From: Deltaproteobacteria bacterium
GTDB taxonomy: Bacteria; Myxococcota_A; UBA9160; UBA6930
DNA length: 64,000 bases
NCBI GenBank assembly: GCA_029261795.1
Contig: JAJDAP010000047.1
Coordinates: 1 to 64,000 of the forward strand
Direction: 5' to 3'
The number at the start of each line of letters is the position of its first letter. The first letter of the stretch is position 1. The position numbers were made by a program, and so were the translations under genes. This document shows, one piece after another, positions 1 to 8,455 of the stretch. The notes below the pieces were generated by a model that was given only the letters and a program-made list of their open reading frames with translations, searched no databases and had not been told where the DNA came from.

Positions 1-618
1 GCCCTCGGCGGCGGACTGGATGTCCCTCCAGACCGTTCCGGCTGCTTCGAGGCAGTGCTCGCCGTTCTCGCCGCAGAACCCCCAGCGATCCGAGCCCCAG
101 CTGTAGGCCGCGTTCATCACGAAGAACGCGCCGCGCGGCCACGTCCGGTAGAGCCGGCACACCCAGGAATCGTGGCCCGTCGTCCCCGGGGTCTTGCAGA
201 TGTGGACTTCGCCGATCTGCTCAGCGTGATCCGTCAGCGCGGTGAAGTCGAGCGGGCGCTCGAGCTGGATGATCCGCGCGCCCGTCCCGTCATCGCGCCA
301 CGGCTGGATCGTGAGAGCGGACCCCTTCGCAAAGGCGTAGGCCTGCTCCGGCGTGGTTCGCGTCCCTTGGGTACTCGCGTCCTGGGAGTAGGTGGTATGG
401 ACGTGCGTGTCGCCGAAGTATGCGCGTCTTTGGGGATCGTGGGCCGCGCATGGCGCGCGCTGTTCTGTGCGGGTCCAGGGCGGCTCGGCTGCGGATGAAA
501 CCTCGCCGACTGCGAGGTCTTCGGTTCCGGTCGCAGCCCCGTTCGTATCGGCCGCGGTGGCCGCTGTGCCGGTCAGGATCAGGATCAGGGCCGGCAGGGC
601 TGTCCGCGCACGTTTCAT
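1..618 (-). CDS. DUF3604 domain protein, N-terminal part (runs off the window)
   Basis: The reverse strand reads openly from an ATG at 618 to the window edge, giving 206 codons. The first ~23 residues form a signal peptide (MKRARTALPALILILTG, then Ala-rich). About 65 residues in comes YFGDTHVHTTYSQDA, the opening motif of the DUF3604/PHP-like metal-dependent family, with the His-x-His expected to bind metal. This is followed by LDFTALTDHAEQIGE, also typical of the family. Cysteines later in the fragment (HICKTPG, VCRLYR, FCGENGEHC) could form disulfides, consistent with export. The enzymatic reaction of DUF3604 proteins is not established. It is transcribed divergently from ilvD, 66 bp away. 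The rest of the gene lies outside the window. Confidence 0.85.
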   Translation of the reverse strand, partial: MKRARTALPALILILTGTAATAADTNGAATGTEDLAVGEVSSAAEPPWTRTEQRAPCAAHDPQRRAYFGDTHVHTTYSQDASTQGTRTTPEQAYAFAKGSALTIQPWRDDGTGARIIQLERPLDFTALTDHAEQIGEVHICKTPGTTGHDSWVCRLYRTWPRGAFFVMNAAYSWGSDRWGFCGENGEHCLEAAGTVWRDIQSAAEG

Positions 619-684
619 CCGGCCACCTTCCTCGCTGGAGCGGGGTGCGGATGATAGGCTCCTCCGACGGCCTGGCGAGGCCCA

Positions 685-2391
685 ATGGAGACGGAAATGG
701 CCCGGAAGCTCAACGAGTTCAGCGCGCGAATCACCGAGGACAAAGTCCAGGGAGCTTCCCAGGCGATGCTCCATGCGGCGGGGCTGTCGTCCGAAGATCT
801 GCTGCTACCCCAGGTCGGCATCGCCGCCATGTGGTACGACGGGAACCCCTGCAACATGCACCTGGGGATGCTTGCCGATGTCGTGAAGGAAGGCGTCACA
901 GCCGCGAACATGGTCGGCCTGCGCTTCTTCACCGCAGGCGTCTCCGACGGCATCTCGATGGGAACGGACGGGATGAGCTACTCGCTCCAATCTCGCGACC
1001 TGATCGCCGATTCGATCGAAACCGTGATGGCGGCCCAGTGGTACGACGCCAACGTCTCGATCCCGGGCTGCGACAAGAACATGCCGGGCTGCCTGATCGC
1101 GATGGGTCGGCTGAATCGACCCGCGCTCATGGTGTATGGCGGCACGATCCAGGCCGGACGCAGCGCCAAGGGTGAAGTGCTCGATGTCGTTTCGGCGTTC
1201 CAGTCCTACGGGGCCGCCCTGGCGGGAACGATCACCGAAGAAGAGCGGCTCGAGATCATCCAGAAGGCTTGTCCCGGGGCCGGTGCTTGCGGGGGCATGT
1301 ACACCGCGAACACCATGGCGTCGGCGATCGAAGCACTCGGGATGTCGCTGCCCTACAGCGCATCGTATCCGGCGACGAGCGAAGAGAAGTTGGCCGAGTG
1401 CCGGGCGGCGGGCGCCGCGGTGCGGCTGCTGCTCGAACGCGATCTGAAGCCCCGCGACATCATGACCAGCGAAGCCTTCGAGAATGCCATCGTGGTCGGG
1501 ATGGCGCTCGGCGGTTCGACCAACCTGGTGTTGCACCTGCTGGCGATGGCGCGCGCGGTGGACGTGCCACTCGAACTGGATGACTTCCGACGCATGAGCG
1601 ATCGCATTCCGCTGCTCTCGGATTTCAAGCCGAGTGGCCGCTTCGTGATGGCCGACCTGCACGAGGTGGGCGGGACCCCGGCCGTGATGAAGCTGCTGCT
1701 GGAAGAGGGTCTCCTGAACGGTGACTGCATGACCGTCACGGGGAAGACCCTGGCAGAGAACCTGGCCGAGCTTCCGGCACTCTCGGAGGGCCAGGAGATC
1801 GTGTCATCGGTCTCGAATCCGCTGAAGAAGACCAGCCACATCCGGATCCTCGAAGGGAACCTCGCGCCCGAGGGCGCCGTGGCCAAGATCACGGGCAAGG
1901 AAGGCACGAGCTTTACCGGCACCGCGAAGGTCTATGACTGCGAAGAGGACATGATCGAAGCTGTCGCGCGTTTCGAGATCACCGAGGGCACCGTCGTGGT
2001 GATTCGATACGAGGGACCGACCGGAGGGCCCGGCATGCCCGAGATGCTGACGCCGACCTCCATGCTTCAGGGAATGGGACTCGGTGAGGGCGTCGCGCTG
2101 CTCACCGATGGGCGCTTCTCCGGCGGCTCCCACGGCTTCATCGTCGGGCATATCTGCCCCGAGGCCCAGGAAGGTGGCCCCATCGCCCTGGTCGAGGACG
2201 GAGACACGATCACGATCGATTCAGACCAGAATCGGATCGATGTGGATCTCTCCGATGAAGTGTTGGCCGAGCGGCGCGCGGCCTGGACGAAGCCGCCTTA
2301 CAAGGCGAAGCGGGGCGCGTTGGCCAAATACATCGCCAACGTCAAGCCGGCCTCCCAGGGCTGTGTCACCGATGAGGGGCTCGACGGTTAG
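685..2391 (+). CDS. ilvD: Dihydroxy-acid dehydratase
   Basis: This enzyme dehydrates 2,3-dihydroxy-isovalerate and 2,3-dihydroxy-3-methylvalerate to the 2-keto acids in valine and isoleucine synthesis. The 568 residues are the usual length. The three conserved Fe-S cysteines are seen at about 56 (NPCNMHLG), 129 ([10 protein letters not shown]) and 202 ([12 protein letters not shown]), and the C-terminal half carries the [14 protein letters not shown] and TDGRFSGG motifs. The ATG at 697 (MARKLNEF) is an equally good start; neither has a strong ribosome site. The symporter gene follows after 3 bp, and ilvB-ilvN lies 1.5 kb on, on the other strand, so most of the branched-chain pathway is grouped here. 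Confidence 0.97.
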   Translation: METEMARKLNEFSARITEDKVQGASQAMLHAAGLSSEDLLLPQVGIAAMWYDGNPCNMHLGMLADVVKEGVTAANMVGLRFFTAGVSDGISMGTDGMSYSLQSRDLIADSIETVMAAQWYDANVSIPGCDKNMPGCLIAMGRLNRPALMVYGGTIQAGRSAKGEVLDVVSAFQSYGAALAGTITEEERLEIIQKACPGAGACGGMYTANTMASAIEALGMSLPYSASYPATSEEKLAECRAAGAAVRLLLERDLKPRDIMTSEAFENAIVVGMALGGSTNLVLHLLAMARAVDVPLELDDFRRMSDRIPLLSDFKPSGRFVMADLHEVGGTPAVMKLLLEEGLLNGDCMTVTGKTLAENLAELPALSEGQEIVSSVSNPLKKTSHIRILEGNLAPEGAVAKITGKEGTSFTGTAKVYDCEEDMIEAVARFEITEGTVVVIRYEGPTGGPGMPEMLTPTSMLQGMGLGEGVALLTDGRFSGGSHGFIVGHICPEAQEGGPIALVEDGDTITIDSDQNRIDVDLSDEVLAERRAAWTKPPYKAKRGALAKYIANVKPASQGCVTDEGLDG

Positions 2392-2394
2392 CGG

Positions 2395-3846
2395 GTGGAA
2401 GATGGAATCGATGCCGCCGTGAACGACGCGATCGCGCCGCTCGCGGCCGCGCTCTCGAAGATCATTTTCTACAAGGTCCAGCTGTTGGGCGCCGATCTTC
2501 CGCTGGTCGTCCTGTGGCTCGTGGCCGGCGGCGTCTGGTTCACGCTGCGCTTCAGGTTCGTCAACGTGCGTGGCTTCGCGCAGGCGTTGCGCCTCGTGCG
2601 AGGGAGCGGCACTAGCGGCGAGGGAGCAGGCGAGGTCTCGCATTTCCAGGCGCTCGCGACGGCGGTCTCGGGGACCGTCGGTATCGGCAACATCGGGGGC
2701 GTCGCCGTGGCGATCTCGATCGGCGGCCCGGGTGCGGCCTTCTGGCTGGTCGTTGCCGGGTTCCTCGGCATGTCGTCCAAATTCGTGGAGTGCACGCTCG
2801 GTGTGAGCTTTCGCAGCGAGCATGCCGACGGAACCGTGTCGGGCGGCCCGATGTACTACCTCGAGCGCGGCTTCAGCGAGCTCGGCTGGCCGCGCCTCGG
2901 TCGCGGATTGGGCATCTTCTACGCGCTCGGGATCGTGATCGGTTGCCTCGGCATCGGCAACATGTTCCAGTCGAACCAGGCCTTCGCCCAGTTCGTCGAA
3001 GTGACCGGTGGCGCCGGCGCGAGCTTCTTCACGGACAAGGGTTGGCTCTTCGGGGTCGCGCTGGCGTTGGGGGTCGGTGTCGTGATCGTGGGCGGGATCC
3101 GCAGCATCGCGCGGGTAACCGAGAAGGTCGTGCCGTTCATGGCCGTGCTCTATCTCGCTGGTTGCGCGGTGATTCTCGGGTTCAATGCGGAAGCGATTCC
3201 GTTCGCCGCCGCCGCGATCGTGGGCGGCGCCTTCGCGCCAGAAGGTGTCGCAGGCGGTGCGCTCGGCGTGATGATCCTGGGTTTCCAGCGCGCCGTCTTC
3301 TCGAATGAGGCAGGCATCGGTTCGGCGACCATCGCGCACTCGGCCGTAAAGACGGCCCATCCCGTGACGGAGGGCTTCGTGTCCCTGCTCGAGCCGTTCA
3401 TCGACACGGTGGTGATCTGCTCGGCGACCTCCCTCGTGATCGTGACGACGCTCTACTACGAGCCGGCGTTCTTCGCAGCGGGCCTGGGCGGCGTCGAGAT
3501 GACGTCGGCCGCCTTCGAACGGAACCTGGCCTGGTCGCCGACCGTGGTCACGGTGGCTGCCATCCTGTTCGCCTTCTCGACCATGCTGTCATGGTCCTAC
3601 TACGGGTTGAAGGGCTGGACCTATCTCGTCGGGGAGGGACGCCGGCGGGAACTGGCCTTCAATTTCGTGTTCTGCGTCTTCGTCGCACTCGGCTGCATGG
3701 TGAAGCTCCAGGCCATCCTGGATTTCTCCGACGCAATGGTGTTCGTGCTGTGCGTGCCCAACATCCTCGGGATGCTGGTGCTTGCCCCGGTGGTTCAGCG
3801 CGAACTCGATTCTTTCAGCGTCCGACGAACTCCGTCGGGCGATTGA
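2395..3846 (+). CDS. Sodium/alanine symporter, AGCS family
   Basis: An inner-membrane amino acid carrier that couples alanine or glycine uptake to Na+ (AlsT/DagA family). The 483-residue product has about 10-11 hydrophobic helices. It carries the family signatures TVGIGNIGGVAVAI near residue 100 and FQRAVFSNEAGIGSATIAHS near residue 300. The GTG start lies 3 bp after the ilvD stop, so the two are probably co-transcribed. The gene ends 9 bp before the ilvN stop on the opposite strand, leaving no room for separate terminators. The exact substrate is inferred from the family; placement beside valine/isoleucine genes could hint at a related role. Confidence 0.93.
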   Translation: MEDGIDAAVNDAIAPLAAALSKIIFYKVQLLGADLPLVVLWLVAGGVWFTLRFRFVNVRGFAQALRLVRGSGTSGEGAGEVSHFQALATAVSGTVGIGNIGGVAVAISIGGPGAAFWLVVAGFLGMSSKFVECTLGVSFRSEHADGTVSGGPMYYLERGFSELGWPRLGRGLGIFYALGIVIGCLGIGNMFQSNQAFAQFVEVTGGAGASFFTDKGWLFGVALALGVGVVIVGGIRSIARVTEKVVPFMAVLYLAGCAVILGFNAEAIPFAAAAIVGGAFAPEGVAGGALGVMILGFQRAVFSNEAGIGSATIAHSAVKTAHPVTEGFVSLLEPFIDTVVICSATSLVIVTTLYYEPAFFAAGLGGVEMTSAAFERNLAWSPTVVTVAAILFAFSTMLSWSYYGLKGWTYLVGEGRRRELAFNFVFCVFVALGCMVKLQAILDFSDAMVFVLCVPNILGMLVLAPVVQRELDSFSVRRTPSGD

Positions 3847-3855
3847 ATCGGCCGC

Positions 3856-4401
3856 TCAGGTCGCTCGCTGCCCACGCGCCATCAGGATCTTCCCCGAGCG
3901 AACCAACTCCTCGATGCCGAAGGGTCGTAGCAGGGCGACGCAGGCATCGAGCTTCTCGCTGGAACCGAAGATGCGCAGCATCAGCGAATCCTGGGCGTAG
4001 TCGACCACCTTGGCGCCATAGTGCTCGGCGATCTGCAGGATCTCGGTGCGCTGGGAGAGCGAGCAATCGATCTTGACCAGCGCGATCTCGGTCTCGTAGG
4101 CGGCATCGCCGGTGTGATCGAGCGCGTTCACGACATCGACGAGCTTCGAGAGCTGCTTGATGATCTGCTCGAGGATCTCGGGATCGCCAGAGCAGGTGAT
4201 CGTCATGCGCGAGAATCCGCCTTGAGCGCTAGGACTCACGACGAGGCTCTCGATGTTGTAACCGCGCCGTGAGAAGACCAGGGCCACACGCACGAGCACG
4301 CCGGGCTTGTCCGTCACGTAGACCGAGATGGTGTGGAGATCCTTGCGGAGCGAAGGCTCGCTGGGCGCGGAATCGGTGAGCTCGAGATCAGGTGCTGCCA
4401 C
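3856..4401 (-). CDS. ilvN: Acetolactate synthase small (regulatory) subunit
   Basis: Regulatory partner of acetohydroxyacid synthase; it binds valine and tunes the catalytic subunit. It has 181 residues. An N-terminal ACT domain starts near residue 20 (HTISVYVTDKPGVLVRVA, then FSRRGYNIESL) and a second ACT-like C-terminal domain covers about 95-175 (ALVKIDCS, AKVVDYAQDSLMLRIFG, FGIEELVRSGKILMARG). This two-domain form matches the IlvN/IlvH type. The start overlaps the end of ilvB by 14 bp, indicating translational coupling in an ilvB-ilvN operon. Confidence 0.95.
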   Translation of the reverse strand: MAAPDLELTDSAPSEPSLRKDLHTISVYVTDKPGVLVRVALVFSRRGYNIESLVVSPSAQGGFSRMTITCSGDPEILEQIIKQLSKLVDVVNALDHTGDAAYETEIALVKIDCSLSQRTEILQIAEHYGAKVVDYAQDSLMLRIFGSSEKLDACVALLRPFGIEELVRSGKILMARGQRAT

Positions 4402-6121
4402 TGGGCTTCTCCAATCGCTGCTTGGGCGGTTCGATGATCATGTGCGAGAGCGGGGCACCGGCCGGGATCATCGGGAAGACATTGTCCTCCTTCATGACTT
4501 CGGCCACCAGTACGACCGGGCCATCGTGATCTCGTGCTTCCTGGATCTTGCGGTCCACGTCGCCGGGGCGTCGGATGCGCAGACCCTTCACCCCGTAGGC
4601 CTCGGCCAGCTTGACGAAGTCCGGGTTTCCCTCGAGGTCGACGCCGGAAAGGCGGTTCTCGAAGAACAGCTCCTGCCATTGGCGAACCATGCCAAGGAAG
4701 TTGTTGTTGATGACCAGGACCTTGGTCTGGATGTCGTGTACCGCGACGGTCGCGAGTTCGCTCAGCGTCATCTGGAAACCGCCGTCGCCAACGACCGCCC
4801 ATACTTCTTCATTGGGCCGTGCCAGCTTGGCGCCGATCGCGGCGGGGAAGCCGAACCCCATGGTTCCTGCGCCGCCGCTGGTGATCCAGCGGCGGCCTTC
4901 ACGGGTGCGGCAGAACTGGGCCGCCCACATCTGGTGCTGGCCCACATCGGAACTGATGATCGAGTTGCCGGCCGTCAGGTGGTCGAGGCGGTCGAGCACG
5001 TGTTGGGCCCGCAGGCCGCCTTTCTTGGGATACTTGAGCGGGAAGCGCACGCGCCATTCTTCGCACTGGGTGAGCCACGCCTCCGTCTCGAGGGGTTCGA
5101 CGCGTTCGAGCAGGTCCTCGATCACGAGCCGTGCGTCACCGAGCAGCGAGACATCGGGGCGAACGATCTTGTTGAACTCAGCGGGGTCGACGTCGACGTG
5201 GATCTTGGTCGCGGTGGTACAGAATTCATCCAACTTGCCGGTAATCCGATCGTCCCAGCGCGCACCGATGGCCATGATGAGGTCGCAGGCGTCGACGGCC
5301 TTGTTGGCGTAGGCCGTGCCATGCATGCCTAGCATCCCGAGATGAAGCGGATGGGTCTCGTCCGCGGCGCCCTTGCCGAGCAGCGTATTGACGATGGGCG
5401 CGCGCAGCTTCTCAGCGAACGCCATGATGGCCTTGCCGGCACCCGAGATGACGGCGCCATGCCCGACATACAAGACGGGTCGCCGGGAACGCGCAAGCAA
5501 TTCGGCCGCAGCCTGAAGATCTGTCGGCGCTGCATGACTCGGCACGGAATACCCCGGGAGATCGATCACCGCAGGCCGCGGTTCGATGCAAGGATCCTGG
5601 GTCACGTCCTTGGGCAGATCGATCAGGATCGGTCCGGGCCGGCCGGTGGTGGCGAGGTGGAAGGCCTCTCGCGTGATGCTCGGAATATCGCGGTTGTCTC
5701 GAACCATGTAGCTGTGCTTCACGACCGGGTACGTAATGCCGGTGACGTCCGCTTCCTGGAATGCGTCGAACCCGAGATTCTTGCGAATCGTCTGGCCGGT
5801 CAGCACGATCATGGGGGCCGAGTCCATCAGCGCGGTCAGCAGGCCGGTGACGGTATTGGTGGCGCCGGGGCCCGAGGTCACCAGGACCACACCCGGTTTT
5901 CCGGTGGCCCGCGCGTAGCCGTCCGCCATGTGCGTGGCACCCTGCTCGTGGCGGGTCAGGACGAGTTCGATGCTGGAATCGACCAGTGCGTCGAAGATGG
6001 GGATGGCGGCACCGCCAGAGAGGCCGAAAATGTGCTCGACCCCTTGTTCCTCGAGGCAGCGGATCAGGACCTCTGCGCCGGTCGGCGTGGCTCGAGGCAG
6101 GGAGTTCGGGGGTTGAGACAT
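4388..6121 (-). CDS. ilvB: Acetolactate synthase large (catalytic) subunit
   Basis: Thiamine-diphosphate enzyme that condenses pyruvate with pyruvate or 2-ketobutyrate, the first common step of valine/isoleucine synthesis. It contains the N-terminal ThDP glutamate region (RHEQGATHMADGYARATG, ~residue 55), a central domain, and the ThDP/Mg2+ motif GDGGFQMTLSELATV followed by NNNFLGMVRQWQELFF. Length (577 residues) is standard. An in-frame start exists at 6145, but the ATG at 6121 (MSQPPNSLPRATPTGAE) fits family N-termini better. The intergenic region upstream of the operon, shared with the divergent M20 gene, is about 170 bp and comparatively AT-rich. Confidence 0.97.
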   Translation of the reverse strand: MSQPPNSLPRATPTGAEVLIRCLEEQGVEHIFGLSGGAAIPIFDALVDSSIELVLTRHEQGATHMADGYARATGKPGVVLVTSGPGATNTVTGLLTALMDSAPMIVLTGQTIRKNLGFDAFQEADVTGITYPVVKHSYMVRDNRDIPSITREAFHLATTGRPGPILIDLPKDVTQDPCIEPRPAVIDLPGYSVPSHAAPTDLQAAAELLARSRRPVLYVGHGAVISGAGKAIMAFAEKLRAPIVNTLLGKGAADETHPLHLGMLGMHGTAYANKAVDACDLIMAIGARWDDRITGKLDEFCTTATKIHVDVDPAEFNKIVRPDVSLLGDARLVIEDLLERVEPLETEAWLTQCEEWRVRFPLKYPKKGGLRAQHVLDRLDHLTAGNSIISSDVGQHQMWAAQFCRTREGRRWITSGGAGTMGFGFPAAIGAKLARPNEEVWAVVGDGGFQMTLSELATVAVHDIQTKVLVINNNFLGMVRQWQELFFENRLSGVDLEGNPDFVKLAEAYGVKGLRIRRPGDVDRKIQEARDHDGPVVLVAEVMKEDNVFPMIPAGAPLSHMIIEPPKQRLEKPSGST

Positions 6122-6294
6122 CAGACGGGCTCCGGATGAGCACACCGAGTTGGAGGAAGTGTGCCAGTCGACTCAGTGGTTAACACACGAATCGTCCTTC
6201 CGAGCACTGAAGTAGACACAAAAGCTGTTTGAGAATCAAAAATCCTGATAATTCCAGACAAAGAGGGAACCCCCGCGGGGTCATAGGGTCATCA

Positions 6295-7476
6295 TTGAGC
6301 AATTTGGTAGAACTCTCAACCGAACTCATTGCGGCCGATACCGTGAGCCATCGGGGCAGCCGGAAGGCGATGGATCGCCTCGGCGACCGCCTGCTCAGCG
6401 CCGGCTTCCGCGTCGAACTCCAGACCTGGGGCGAGGGAGAACTCGAGAAGGCGAACCTCGTGGCGGTGGCCGGGCCGGCGGAGCCGGACGGGCTGATCCT
6501 GTCGGGCCATCTCGACGTGGTCCCATTCGCGGACCAGCCAGGCTGGACGCGGGAACCCCTGGCCCTCGGTTTCGAGGGGGACCGCGTATTCGGGCGCGGG
6601 ACCACGGACATGAAGGTCTTCCTTGCCCATTGCGTCGAGGCCGCGACCCAGCTCGACCTGGCCGCGCTCAATCGTCCGCTGGCCCTGCTCTTCACGTCCG
6701 ATGAAGAGATCGGTTGCCAGGGCGCAGCGCGCCTGGTTCCTCGCCTCGATGGCATGTTCGGAGACGTTCCCAGACCGAAGCTCTGTTGGATCGGGGAGCC
6801 GACGTCGTGGGAAGTCTTCCACGCCCACAAGGGCGTGGTTTCGTTCGAGGTGGAGGTGCTCGGTCAGGGCGGACATTCGAGCGTGCCTGAAGCCGGCGTG
6901 AGCGCGATCGCCGTCGCTGCACAGCTGATTGCGCGGATCGGTGAGGTCCAGGCAGAGCTCCGATCCGAACCCAGTGAAGCCTTCGCCGAAATCTTCAGCG
7001 ATGCGCCGTACACGACGCTCAACTTCGGCACCGTGGTAGGGGGCAGCGCACTCAACATGATCGCGGATGCCTGCACCTTCTCATTGAGTTATCGCCCGCT
7101 CCCGGATGAAGAGCCGAGCGCGCTCTGGCAGCGAATCCGTCAGCGCTTGCTCGACGAGCCTGCCGTGGATTGGGCTTCGGGCCGCGCGCCGGTCGAGATT
7201 CGAATCAGCGAGCCTTCTGCTGCGCCGGGTCTGGGTTCGCCACTGGGCACCTCTCTCGAACTCGCGCTCCGCGAGCGGCTTGGCGAGCAGCGGATCGCGG
7301 GTGCGCCGTTCTGCACGGACGGCGGTCAGCTGGCGGCAGCCGGCATCGATTCGATCATCTGCGGCCCGGGTGATCTCGATCAGGCGCATCAGCCGAACGA
7401 GAGCATGTCCCGAAGCGCGTTCGAGGCCGGGACAGCGCACATCGAGGCCGTGATTCGAAAGCTCTGCATCGAATAG
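6295..7476 (+). CDS. argE: M20 family deacetylase, probably acetylornithine deacetylase
   Basis: A zinc-dependent M20 amidohydrolase that would remove the acetyl group of N-acetylornithine in arginine synthesis. Metal-binding motifs visible are SGHLDVVPF (~65), GRGTTDMKVF (~105, bridging Asp) and TSDEEIGCQGA (~138, catalytic Glu), with a dimerisation domain between. The C-terminal GPGDLDQAHQPNE motif carries the last His ligand and is typical of ArgE. The frame is open from a TTG at 6229, but conserved residues begin at about the TTG at 6295 (SNLVELSTELIAADTVS), so that start is preferred. Succinyl-diaminopimelate desuccinylase is a less likely alternative. Confidence 0.78.
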   Translation: MSNLVELSTELIAADTVSHRGSRKAMDRLGDRLLSAGFRVELQTWGEGELEKANLVAVAGPAEPDGLILSGHLDVVPFADQPGWTREPLALGFEGDRVFGRGTTDMKVFLAHCVEAATQLDLAALNRPLALLFTSDEEIGCQGAARLVPRLDGMFGDVPRPKLCWIGEPTSWEVFHAHKGVVSFEVEVLGQGGHSSVPEAGVSAIAVAAQLIARIGEVQAELRSEPSEAFAEIFSDAPYTTLNFGTVVGGSALNMIADACTFSLSYRPLPDEEPSALWQRIRQRLLDEPAVDWASGRAPVEIRISEPSAAPGLGSPLGTSLELALRERLGEQRIAGAPFCTDGGQLAAAGIDSIICGPGDLDQAHQPNESMSRSAFEAGTAHIEAVIRKLCIE

Positions 7477-7525
7477 TCACCCGTTCGGCTGGAGATCTGC
7501 TGCGGTTCGGCCGATACGGGCCGAT

Positions 7526-8455
7526 GTGGGTACCGTTCTAATCGTTGATGATTCGGCTGCTCAGCGCTCCGTACTCCGTGAGACGCTCGAGCAAGCGCGC
7601 CTCTTCGAGCATCACCTGGAAGCCGAGGACGGTGTTCAGGCGTTGAAGCTGCTGGTCAAGGAGGATGTGGATCTGGTTCTGTGCGATGTCGAGATGCCCG
7701 GCTTCCAGGGTGAGAAGCTCATCCTGATGTCGGAGAGCGCGGCCGGCAGGCGAATTCCGTTCCTGATGCTGACCGGGGTCACCGACAGTGACCGCCGCAC
7801 GCGGCTGCTTCGGCAGGGCGCACGTGACGTCATCTCGAAGCCGTTCGAGCCCTCCGATCTGGTCGCCCGGGTAGAACTCCACCTCGAGCTGTCGCGCCTG
7901 CAGGCTGAACTCGAGGAGAAGAATCGGCTGCTCGAGCACATCTCCACCACCGATGCCCTGACCGGCCTGGCGAATCGCCGGGAACTCGATCGAGCCCTCG
8001 AAGTCGAGACGAAGCGAGCCCGGCGCTTCGGCACACCCCTCGTGGTCCTGATGGTGGACATCGATCACTTCAAGCGCGTCAACGATACCCACGGACACCA
8101 GCACGGCGATCAGGTTCTGCGCGAGGTCGCCCATCTGCTCATGGGCCGCATGAGAGAGACGGACCTCGCGGCTCGCTACGGTGGTGAGGAGTTCGCGGTC
8201 GTTGCCGCGATCACGCTCGAAGGTGCACGCCAGCTCTCGGAGACCTACCGCGCCGAGGTCGAGGCCATCGCGGTCCCGCGCGAAAACGGGGACGCCACGA
8301 ACGTGACCGTCAGCATCGGGTTCGCGCTCGCGGAAGGGGACGAAGAAGATTCCCAACAGCTGCTCCGGCGCGCCGACGCTGCGCTCTACCGGGCGAAGCT
8401 GGCCGGGCGCAACTGCGTGGTCTGCGCCTCGGACACCGACGACCTGCCGGACTAA
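7526..8455 (+). CDS. Response regulator with GGDEF diguanylate cyclase domain
   Basis: The N-terminal receiver domain (residues 1-125) has the acidic pair DD (VLIVDDSAAQ), the phospho-acceptor Asp in LVLCDVEMPG and the switch Lys in ISKPFEPSD. A short coiled-coil linker (LSRLQAELEEKNRLLEHIS) leads to the GGDEF domain, which begins TDALTGLANRRELD. The active-site loop is RYGGEEFAVVA, and the inhibitory I-site RETD lies five residues before it. It should therefore be an active, feedback-inhibited cyclic-di-GMP synthase controlled by phosphorylation, similar in layout to PleD/WspR. The start is GTG. Its 3' end overlaps the convergent helicase stop by 4 bp. No cognate kinase is adjacent. Confidence 0.93.
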   Translation: MGTVLIVDDSAAQRSVLRETLEQARLFEHHLEAEDGVQALKLLVKEDVDLVLCDVEMPGFQGEKLILMSESAAGRRIPFLMLTGVTDSDRRTRLLRQGARDVISKPFEPSDLVARVELHLELSRLQAELEEKNRLLEHISTTDALTGLANRRELDRALEVETKRARRFGTPLVVLMVDIDHFKRVNDTHGHQHGDQVLREVAHLLMGRMRETDLAARYGGEEFAVVAAITLEGARQLSETYRAEVEAIAVPRENGDATNVTVSIGFALAEGDEEDSQQLLRRADAALYRAKLAGRNCVVCASDTDDLPD